Of a stretch of 15,316 bases of DNA, positions 1 through 5,558 are shown one piece after another. The translations under genes were made by a program, and so were the position numbers. Under the pieces are notes generated by a model that saw only the letters and a list, made by a program, of their open reading frames with translations, ran no database searches and was not told the DNA's origin. Source of the stretch: CAZNNH01 sp964574335 (GTDB lineage: Bacteria > Acidobacteriota > Vicinamibacteria > Fen-336); NCBI GenBank assembly GCA_964574335.1, contig CAZNNH010000150.1, positions 1-15,316 of the forward strand, written 5' to 3'. Numbering within the stretch: position 1 is the first letter of the stretch; each line of letters begins with the position of its first letter.

Positions 1-771
1 GTCTACAGCGACCGCGGCCAGGGGGTGCGGGCGCCGGTGGTCTTCTACAACCGCTCCAACGAGGCGGCGGCGCGCCTGAAGCCGGGCGACTTCGACTGGG
101 CCGCGATCTTCGGCGCCGGCGTTCGGTGGTTCCATAGCGGCGGGATCTTCGCGGCGCTGTCAAAGACCACGGCCGAGGTGATCATCGAGGCGATGAAGGC
201 GGCGCGTGCTGCCGGGGCGGTGGTCTCGTTCGACCTCAACTTCCGGGCCAAGCTCTGGAGGATCTCGGGCGGTGAGGAGCGGGCGGTCGAGGTGGTGCGC
301 CGCATCGTCGAGAACGTAGACGTGCTGGTCGGCAACGAGGAGGATCTGCAGAAGGGGCTGGGCATCCCGGGGCCCGAGGTGGCGGCCAAGTCGAAGCTGG
401 ACCCGTCCGCGTTCTTCGGCATGATCGACAAGGTGCTGGCCCAGCATCCCCAGGTGAAGGCGGTGGCCACCACCCTACGCGAGGTGCGCTCGACCAACCA
501 TCACGCCTGGAGCGCGGTGGCCTGGGTCGACGGCGAGACCCACGTGGCGCCCACCGCGGAGCTGGACGTGCTGGACCGGGTGGGCGGTGGAGACGGCTTC
601 GCCTCGGGCTTCTTCTACGGGCTGATGACCGGCGAGCCGGCGGCCCAGGCGGTCCGCCTGGGCTGGGCCCACGGGGCGCTCCTGACCACCTACCCGGGCG
701 ACACTACGATGGCGACGGTCGACGAGGTGCGGGCGTTCGCGAAAGGCGGGTCGGCGCGCATCCAGCGCTAG
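1..771 (+). CDS. PfkB-family sugar kinase, probably 2-keto-3-deoxygluconate kinase (5' partial)
   Basis: The reading frame is open from base 1 to a TAG at 769-771, so the N-terminus lies outside the window. About 256 residues are visible. The protein is a ribokinase/PfkB-type kinase that would phosphorylate a sugar or sugar acid with ATP in the cytosol. Visible signs are the core strand VVSFDLNFRAKLW, the VLVGNEEDL segment, and the C-terminal signature DRVGGGDGFASGFFYGL, whose Asp (codon 592-594) is the expected catalytic base. The anion-hole motif reads GGGD instead of the common GAGD. The RSNEAAARL segment near the visible start and the SARIQR ending resemble 2-dehydro-3-deoxygluconate kinases, and the downstream 6-phosphogluconate dehydrogenase fits sugar-acid metabolism. 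The family call is firm. The substrate is inferred, and fructokinase or another PfkB kinase is the alternative. Confidence 0.85.
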   Translation, partial: VYSDRGQGVRAPVVFYNRSNEAAARLKPGDFDWAAIFGAGVRWFHSGGIFAALSKTTAEVIIEAMKAARAAGAVVSFDLNFRAKLWRISGGEERAVEVVRRIVENVDVLVGNEEDLQKGLGIPGPEVAAKSKLDPSAFFGMIDKVLAQHPQVKAVATTLREVRSTNHHAWSAVAWVDGETHVAPTAELDVLDRVGGGDGFASGFFYGLMTGEPAAQAVRLGWAHGALLTTYPGDTTMATVDEVRAFAKGGSARIQR

Positions 772-793
772 CCCGAGCGAGGGGAGACGACAG

Positions 794-2245
794 ATGAGCG
801 ATGCGGACATCGGCCTGGTAGGCCTCGCCGTGATGGGCGAGAACCTGATCCTGAACATGGAGAGCAAGGGCTTCCGGGTGGTCGCCTACAACCGCACCAC
901 CTCCAAGGTCGACGCCTTCCTGGCCGGGCGGGCGCAGGGAAAGAACATCGTCGGCGCGCACTCGATCTCCGAGCTGGTGGCCGCCCTCGAGCCCCCCCGC
1001 AAGATCATGATCATGGTCAAGGCGGGGGCGGCGGTCGACGACTTCATCGGCCAGATACTCCCCCACCTCGAGCCGGGTGACATCCTGATCGATGGGGGCA
1101 ACACCCACTACCCCGACACCATCCGCCGCACCGCCCTGGTGGAGAAGGCTGGGATGCTCTACGTCGGGACCGGCGTCTCGGGGGGTGAGGAGGGAGCGCT
1201 GCGCGGCCCCTCGATCATGCCCGGCGGCTCGCCGGCCGCCTGGCCCCACGTCAAGCCCATCTTCCAGGCGATCTGCGCCCGCACCAGCGACGGCGAGCCG
1301 TGCTGTGACTGGGTGGGCGAGAACGGCGCCGGCCACTTCGTCAAGATGGTCCACAACGGCATCGAGTACGGCGACATGCAGCTCATCTGCGAGGCCTACG
1401 ACATCCTGCGCCGGGTGGCCCGGATGTCGCCCCCGGAGATGCACGAGGTCTTCGCCGAGTGGAACCGCGGCGAGCTCGACAGCTACCTGGTCGAGATCAC
1501 CCGCGACATCCTGGCCCAGCAGGACCAGGACGGGACGCCCCTGATCGACAAGATCCTGGACACGGCCGGCCAGAAGGGGACCGGCAAGTGGACGGGCATC
1601 GAGGCCCTCGACCTGGGGGTGCCGCTCACCCTGATCGGCGAGGCGGTGTTCGCCCGCTGCCTCTCGGCGATGAAGGAGGAGCGGGTCCTGGCGTCGAAGC
1701 AGCTCTCCGGCCCGACGCCCCGCCTCGACGGGGACCGAAAGGCCTTCGTCGAGGATCTGCGCCAGGCCCTGTACGCGGCCAAGATCGTCTCCTACGCCCA
1801 GGGCTACACGCTGATGCGTGCCGCCGCCAAGGAGCACGCCTGGAGCCTCAACTACGGCGGCATCGCCCTCATGTGGCGCGGCGGCTGCATCATCCGGTCG
1901 GTGTTTTTGGGCAAGATCAAGGAGGCCTTCGACCGCGACCCCGCCCTCGGCAACCTGCTGCTCGACCCCTTCTTCCGGGACAAGATGGTGGGCAGCCAGG
2001 CGGCCTGGCGGCGGGTGGTCTCGGCGGCGGTGCTCACCGGGGTCCCGGTGCCGGCCTTCTCGGCGGCCCTTGCCTACTACGACGGCTACCGCTCCGAGCG
2101 GCTCCCCGCCAACCTACTGCAGGCGCAACGCGACTACTTCGGCGCCCACACCTACGAGAGGGTCGACCACCCGCGGGGCGAGTTCTTCCACACCAACTGG
2201 ACCGGCCGTGGAGGCACCACGGCCGCCTCGACCTACTCGGTGTAG
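794..2245 (+). CDS. gnd: 6-phosphogluconate dehydrogenase, decarboxylating
   Basis: This cytosolic enzyme oxidatively decarboxylates 6-phosphogluconate to ribulose-5-phosphate and reduces NADP+ in the pentose phosphate pathway. The 483 residues match the full length of the long (E. coli-like) family. The Rossmann glycine motif GLVGLAVMGENL is at residues 7-18. GTGVSGGEEGALRGPSIMPGG lies at about 125-145. The catalytic block HFVKMVHNGIEYGDMQ holds Lys184, Asn188 and Glu191. GTGKWT follows, and the C-terminal tail contains the conserved FFHTNWTGRGG. ATG 794 is preceded by a GAGGGGAG ribosome binding site. The gene starts 22 bases after the sugar kinase stop, so the two are probably co-transcribed and may serve sugar-acid or gluconate catabolism. 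No residue expected for activity is missing. Confidence 0.97.
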   Translation: MSDADIGLVGLAVMGENLILNMESKGFRVVAYNRTTSKVDAFLAGRAQGKNIVGAHSISELVAALEPPRKIMIMVKAGAAVDDFIGQILPHLEPGDILIDGGNTHYPDTIRRTALVEKAGMLYVGTGVSGGEEGALRGPSIMPGGSPAAWPHVKPIFQAICARTSDGEPCCDWVGENGAGHFVKMVHNGIEYGDMQLICEAYDILRRVARMSPPEMHEVFAEWNRGELDSYLVEITRDILAQQDQDGTPLIDKILDTAGQKGTGKWTGIEALDLGVPLTLIGEAVFARCLSAMKEERVLASKQLSGPTPRLDGDRKAFVEDLRQALYAAKIVSYAQGYTLMRAAAKEHAWSLNYGGIALMWRGGCIIRSVFLGKIKEAFDRDPALGNLLLDPFFRDKMVGSQAAWRRVVSAAVLTGVPVPAFSAALAYYDGYRSERLPANLLQAQRDYFGAHTYERVDHPRGEFFHTNWTGRGGTTAASTYSV

Positions 2246-2318
2246 TCGGGCCGGGCCAGCCGCCTCGGCGGAGCGACCTGGAGCCCTCCTCCGCGTATCA
2301 TCCTGGGGAGGTCGGTTC

Positions 2319-2666
2319 ATGAGCGGACGAAGGACGTGCCAAAGCTGTGGGTTCGAAGGGGCCGAGGAGGGCAAGGCCTGCCCCCTGTGCGGAACGATCG
2401 CCCTCCGGGAGGACGCGATCGTCGACGCGGGCGGGCCCGACGCCCTGCCTGGAATCGATGAGGCCATCCGTGACGTCGGGACCGGAGCCGCGGACGTGCA
2501 CCAGTGCGCGAGCTGCCGCAAGCCCTTCGTGGTCGTCTACGAACCCATACCCGGCGAGGACAAGCGCAACGTGCCCGTGGCCTGTCCGTCCTGCTGGCAG
2601 TTGAACCAGGTGCCGGTAGGACAAGGCGCCGCGGAAGCGGAGCAGTACCGGGTCGAGAAGGCCTGA
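2319..2666 (+). CDS. small double zinc-ribbon protein
   Basis: This is a 115-residue protein of unknown function. It has four CxxC knuckles that pair into two zinc ribbons: Cys7/Cys10 with Cys21/Cys24 (CQSC and CPLC), and Cys63/Cys66 with Cys89/Cys92 (CASC and CPSC). An acidic linker of about 38 residues joins them. There is no signal peptide or membrane segment, so it should be cytosolic. ATG 2319 is chosen because GGGGAGGT ends 6 bases before it and because the frame upstream is a shadow of gnd. Such ribbons occur in small nucleic-acid or protein-binding factors. I do not recognise a named family and make no functional claim. It sits 73 bases after gnd on the same strand. Confidence 0.8.
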   Translation: MSGRRTCQSCGFEGAEEGKACPLCGTIALREDAIVDAGGPDALPGIDEAIRDVGTGAADVHQCASCRKPFVVVYEPIPGEDKRNVPVACPSCWQLNQVPVGQGAAEAEQYRVEKA

Positions 2667-2903
2667 CTGTCGAGCGTGGGCTCCGGCTCCTCGAGCGATG
2701 GGATGCTCCTCTCGCCTTCCCGGCAGCCCCGGCGGGAGGCCGGAGCACCGGGGATCCGCGGGCTCAGGACCGAGCGCGGCAGGGCCCGTCCACGATCCTG
2801 GACGGGTCGCCCGGATCCTGGACTCGGAGCCTCCACCGAGCGTCCCTTTCTGCGGGATTCGCCCTGGGAACGCTCCTTGCATAAGGCCTTGCTCGGTCGG
2901 AGC
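2667..2903 (+). other. intergenic stretch with one hairpin
   Basis: These 237 bases separate the zinc-ribbon gene from the receiver/PilZ gene. The frame of the downstream gene stays open back to a GTG at 2676. That extension would add about 76 residues rich in Arg, Gly, Ser and Pro with no domain, so I treat it as non-coding. The stretch holds one clear inverted repeat and a 10-base direct repeat, listed separately. I see no convincing sigma-70 promoter. Confidence 0.5.
2783..2808 (+). terminator. hairpin after the zinc-ribbon gene, possible terminator
   Basis: CCCGTCCA (2785-2792) and TGGACGGG (2799-2806) form a perfect 8-bp stem with a 6-base loop. One G-T wobble and one G-C pair at the base lengthen it. 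No T-run follows, so an intrinsic terminator is uncertain; it could also be an operator or an RNA structure. The 10-base GATCCTGGAC occurs at 2794-2803, within the hairpin, and again at 2814-2823. Confidence 0.35.
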
Positions 2904-3617
2904 ATGGTCACCGCGGACGACGGACGCAAGCGGATCCTCGCTGTCGGGCTCGATCGGCGGGCCTTCGGCTCCTTCGAAGCGCTCCTGAGCCGCGCCCGCT
3001 TCGACGTCGACCGCGTGGGCGGCGCGGCGGGTGGGCTGGCCCTGTGTCAGGGCGTGAAGTTCGACTTGGTTCTCCTCAGCCATCCGCTGTCGGGGATGTC
3101 CCTGGTGGAGTTCGTCCATGCCCTGAGGGCGATGGGGTCGGTCTCAGCCAGGTCCGAGCTGCTGGTCCTCGCCCCGACCGCGGAGCTGGCAGCGGCTCGG
3201 CGCCAGGTGCCCGGCGGGGACTGCGCCGTGCTCTCCTTGAGCGAGCCGCGCCTCGTGCTCCAGGAGATGGCCGCCCGGCTTCTGGAGGTGGCTCCACGCC
3301 GAGAAGCTCGCCTGGCCGTGCGGCTCCGGGTCGGGCTCGAGTCGGGCGAGGAGATGCGGTTCTGCCAGACAGAGAACCTGTCGGTGGCCGGGATGCTGGT
3401 GCGAACCCAGCCGCCACCGCCTCTCGGGACACCGCTGAGCTTCGAGCTCACGCTCCCCGGTGAGCGGGAGCCGATTCGCGGCCGGGGCGAGGTGGCGCGC
3501 CACACCGTCGCCGATCTCGAGGGCGTGCTCGGCGTCGGCGTCCGCATCGACAGCTTGGCCGGCAAGGGCCGCGACCAGCTCGAGACCTACCTCAACAACC
3601 TGGGCGCCTGGGACTGA
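2904..3617 (+). CDS. receiver-like domain fused to a PilZ domain (cyclic-di-GMP effector)
   Basis: Starting at ATG 2904 this gives 237 residues. Residues 9-128 have the strand/helix rhythm of a response-regulator receiver: RILAVG, then FDLVLLSHPLSGM, then ELLVLAP. The phosphoacceptor Asp expected after the third strand is replaced by Ser59, and the acidic pair after strand 1 is absent, so phosphorylation is unlikely. Residues 130-235 form a PilZ domain with the RxxxR element at Arg132-Arg136 (or Arg136-Arg140) and the NxSxxG element at Asn158-Ser160-Gly163. These are the usual cyclic-di-GMP contacts. There is no membrane segment. Similar receiver-PilZ proteins act as second-messenger effectors; the target cannot be read here. 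A GTG at 2676 in the same frame is a possible but unlikely longer start. The 3' end overlaps the convergent CDF remnant by 31 bases. Confidence 0.75.
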   Translation: MVTADDGRKRILAVGLDRRAFGSFEALLSRARFDVDRVGGAAGGLALCQGVKFDLVLLSHPLSGMSLVEFVHALRAMGSVSARSELLVLAPTAELAAARRQVPGGDCAVLSLSEPRLVLQEMAARLLEVAPRREARLAVRLRVGLESGEEMRFCQTENLSVAGMLVRTQPPPPLGTPLSFELTLPGEREPIRGRGEVARHTVADLEGVLGVGVRIDSLAGKGRDQLETYLNNLGAWD

Positions 3618-3742
3618 TCGCCCGCAATCGCCTCGCTCGGACGCGCAGCCATCCTCTCGGCCCAGGCTTCTTGCGCTTCGCGAAAGAGGAAGACCGTCAC
3701 CCCCAGGGCCACGGCAGGATCCGCCCAGGAAGCATCGACCTC
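3587..3742 (-). pseudogene. C-terminal remnant of a CDF (cation diffusion facilitator) transporter
   Basis: Read on the minus strand in a frame shifted by one base from the M48 gene, 3742-3587 encodes about 51 residues ending in TAG at 3587-3589. The core WADPAVALGVTVFLF is followed by REAQEAWAERM. This resembles the last membrane helix and tail of small CDF cation transporters, where a WADP turn, a hydrophobic helix and a REGxEAW-type helix recur. Codons in this frame are GC-rich at the third position and free of the Cys/Arg excess seen in the M48 frame over the same bases. The frame has no CDF-like sequence upstream of 3742, so everything before the last helix is missing. The similarity comes from recall of the family pattern and was not searched. 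A chance hydrophobic stretch, or a frameshifted native tail of the M48 protein, are the alternatives. Confidence 0.5.
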
Positions 3743-5015
3743 GCGCCGAGAGCGACTGGATCCTCTCCAGCAACGGCGGGTGTAAATGGTAGAAACGGGA
3801 GTAGAGGGGGTGGCTCAGGGGAAGCGTGTGGCTTCGCTCGCGCAGGGCCAGCAGCGCCTGCTTCAGCTCCTCGGGGGCGACACCGTGGCGAACGGCGAAG
3901 AGATCGGCGTCGCGCTCCTGGCGGCGAGAGAGCGCCGACTCGACGGGCTGGAGCAAGAAGCCCAACAGCTCGAACCAGAGCCCGAAGACGACAAGGGCAC
4001 CGTACGCCGTGGGTCCGCGAAACCCGAAGGCGAGGTACCAGACCGGCTCCGCCAAACAAAGGCTCATCAGCCACAGAAGCAGGCCGGTGATCAGCGTGCT
4101 CCGGACGAGCTGCCAGCGAACGTGGTGGAGCTTGAAGTGGCCCAGCTCGTGGGCCAGCACCGCCACCACCTGTGACGTGGTCAGGGCCTCGATCAGGGTG
4201 TCGAAGAGCACGATGCGCCGAGAGCCGGAGAGGCCGGCGAAGAAGGCGTTACCGTGGGTGGTGCGACGTGAGGCATCCATCGAGAAGACGCCGCGGGTGG
4301 AGAAGCCGGCCCGGCCCGTCAGCTCCCGGATCCCGTCCTGGAGCGGGCCCGCCGGGATCGGCTCCAGGCGGTTGAAGATGGGCACGATCAGGGTCGGGAA
4401 GATCCAGGCGGTGAGGGCGCTGAAGGCGAAGAGGGCGGCCCAGGCCCAGAGCCACCAGCCGCGGCCCGCCCGCTCGATGAGGAGCAGCAGCACCAGCAGC
4501 AGCGGCGCACCCAGGACGATGGCGAGCGCCAGCCCCTTGGCCCAATCGCCGAAGAAGCCCGCCACAGACTGCCGGTTGAAGCCGTGCTTGGCCTCGATCC
4601 GGAAGGTGCGGAAGAAGGCGAACGGGAGCTGGAGGAGGGCGGCGCCCAGGCCGAGCAGGCCGAGGAGGGCGAGCCCCACGGCGAGCTCGGCCGCATGGCC
4701 GGACACCGGGACCAGGGCCTCGGCCCAGCCTTCGGTCCAGCCGACACCGCCGAGGCCCAGGAAGCTGAGGCCGAGAAGCGTGCCGGCCCAGCTCGTCACC
4801 ACGCCGAACCGGTAACGGTCGGCCGCGTATGCCGTGGCCTTGCGCATGTCCTCCGAGGAGAGACGAAGCGCCTCGGACGCCTCAGCCTGCCGCTTCGGGT
4901 CGAGCGCGTAGCGGTGGTTGAGGCGGCCCAGCGCGCTCTCCAGCAGGAGCTGGCCGAAGCGCAGCACGAGGAAGGTGAGAAGGAGGAGCTGAGGCGGCAG
5001 CCCGGATCCCGGCAT
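3741..5015 (-). CDS. M48 family Ste24/CAAX-type membrane metalloprotease, 3' end disrupted
   Basis: This integral membrane zinc protease has about 425 recognisable residues from ATG 5015, preceded by a GAGGGA ribosome binding site. About five hydrophobic segments lie before the catalytic part (near 8-24, 74-92, 110-132, 160-180 and 186-206), with two more after it. The M48 N-terminal family motifs EAKHGFNR (141-148) and VPIFNRLEPI (211-220) are present. The zinc site HELGH is at His289-His293, and the third ligand is Glu367 in ERDAD. LYSRFYHLHPPLLERI marks the usual C-terminus, ending near residue 422. Family members normally stop within a few residues of this point. Here no in-frame stop occurs until 3144, which would add about 200 Cys/Arg-rich residues antisense to the receiver/PilZ gene. 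I therefore end the feature where homology ends. The enzyme itself looks complete and may be active. Its gene is divergent from the efflux operon. Confidence 0.85.
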
Positions 5016-5058
5016 CGGTCCCTCGATCTTAGCCCGCTCACGATCCGCCGGCGCGTTT

Positions 5059-5089
5059 GCGTGTCTTGACAGGCTTTCTCTTGACACGC
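5059..5089 (+). promoter_or_regulatory. candidate operator: nested inverted and direct repeats
   Basis: GCGTGTC (5059-5065) and GACACGC (5083-5089) are perfect 7-bp inverted half-sites, 17 bases apart. Inside them, TCTTGACA occurs twice as a direct repeat at 5064-5071 and 5079-5086, a 15-base period. The site sits between the divergent M48 and efflux genes and covers the -35 element of the efflux promoter. That position suits a regulator binding site, but the protein is unknown and no matching regulator gene is in the window. Confidence 0.4.
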
Positions 5090-5109
5090 GGGAGGTGGGC
5101 CCACATGAT
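5081..5109 (+). promoter_or_regulatory. sigma-70-type promoter for the efflux operon
   Basis: A perfect TTGACA at 5081-5086 is followed after exactly 17 bases by CATGAT at 5104-5109, a 4-of-6 match to TATAAT. Transcription would start around 5115-5118, on or beside the ATG at 5116, implying a leaderless or nearly leaderless mRNA for the first gene. CATGAT also forms one arm of a perfect inverted repeat with ATCATG (5113-5118). The upstream TTGACA at 5066-5071 has no -10 at the right distance. Confidence 0.45.
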
Positions 5110-5115
5110 GAGATC

Positions 5116-5448
5116 ATGGGTCGTGTACTGAGGGCGAGCGTGGCCTCGAGCATGAGCCTCGCCTTCATCTTGGCAACGCTGCTCGTTTGTCCGTGTCCGA
5201 GCGACGCGGCCACGCCGGGTGGCCACGACTGCTGTTCGCCTGCCGAGGGGCTGAACGCCCTCCAGGGAGGCTGCTGTGGCTGCGAGAGCTCCCCCCCAGA
5301 TGCCCTGTCGGCCGAAGGCGGTCCGGTCCTGCCAGCGCCGCCTCCGATCGAGGTCGCGATCGACCTGCAGCCGGCGTTGCCGAGCGCCCTTTTCCTCCTG
5401 GGCCATCCTCCTCTCCTTTCGGGACCTTCTCCGACTCTTCGGATCTGA
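5116..5448 (+). CDS. small secreted Cys-rich protein leading the metal-efflux operon
   Basis: This is a 110-residue protein. Residues 1-31 form a signal peptide: Arg3 and Arg6, a hydrophobic core (SLAFILATLLV), and cleavage possible near SDA-A. The mature part has a metal-ligand-like cluster, HDCC at 37-40 and CCGC at 53-56, with a further CPC at 25-27 near the signal end. The rest is Pro-rich without a recognised domain. It has no lipobox (the residue before Cys25 is Val). Small Cys/His-containing secreted proteins often head heavy-metal RND operons, so a periplasmic metal-binding or accessory role is likely but inferred. ATG 5116 is chosen because it supplies the positive n-region. It lacks a normal Shine-Dalgarno, whereas GTG 5095 would lie inside the promoter. 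ATG 5152 would remove the arginines. Confidence 0.65.
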   Translation: MGRVLRASVASSMSLAFILATLLVCPCPSDAATPGGHDCCSPAEGLNALQGGCCGCESSPPDALSAEGGPVLPAPPPIEVAIDLQPALPSALFLLGHPPLLSGPSPTLRI

Positions 5449-5450
5449 TA

Positions 5451-5517
5451 CGCCGCCGATGCCGGCCTGGCGGCGGCCGGACTCATCCCATCCGTCAACC
5501 GGGAGGTCTTCTCCCGG
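5451..5517 (+). other. two consecutive hairpins between the Cys-rich gene and the outer-membrane factor gene
   Basis: Hairpin 1 is CGCCGCC (5451-5457) with GGCGGCG (5469-5475), an 11-base loop, starting two bases after the stop of the Cys-rich gene. Hairpin 2 is CCGGGAG (5499-5505) with CTCCCGG (5511-5517), a tight 5-base loop. Neither is followed by a T-run long enough for a strong intrinsic terminator. They could attenuate transcription, protect or process the mRNA, or set the ratio of the first protein to the pump. The gap 5449-5558 otherwise holds only the GGAGAGG ribosome binding site of the next gene (5546-5552). Confidence 0.45.
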
Positions 5518-5558
5518 CGGCTGCCGCGTCCTCGTGACCCTTTTCGGAGAGGTGTCCG

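Noticed and set aside
704..1837. 377-codon minus-strand frame opposite gnd.
   Set aside because: It is a shadow of a fully conserved 6-phosphogluconate dehydrogenase, and its translation has no recognisable family.
2676..2903. GTG 2676 as start of the receiver/PilZ protein, adding 76 residues.
   Set aside because: The added residues are low-complexity with no domain, and the hairpin and direct repeat lie inside them. The receiver-like fold begins just after ATG 2904.
5105..5131. Eight-codon ORF (MMRSWVVY) with GGGAGG nine bases upstream, a possible leader peptide for the efflux operon.
   Set aside because: The best promoter would start transcription near 5116, downstream of this ATG, so it would not be transcribed. 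The short length makes chance likely.
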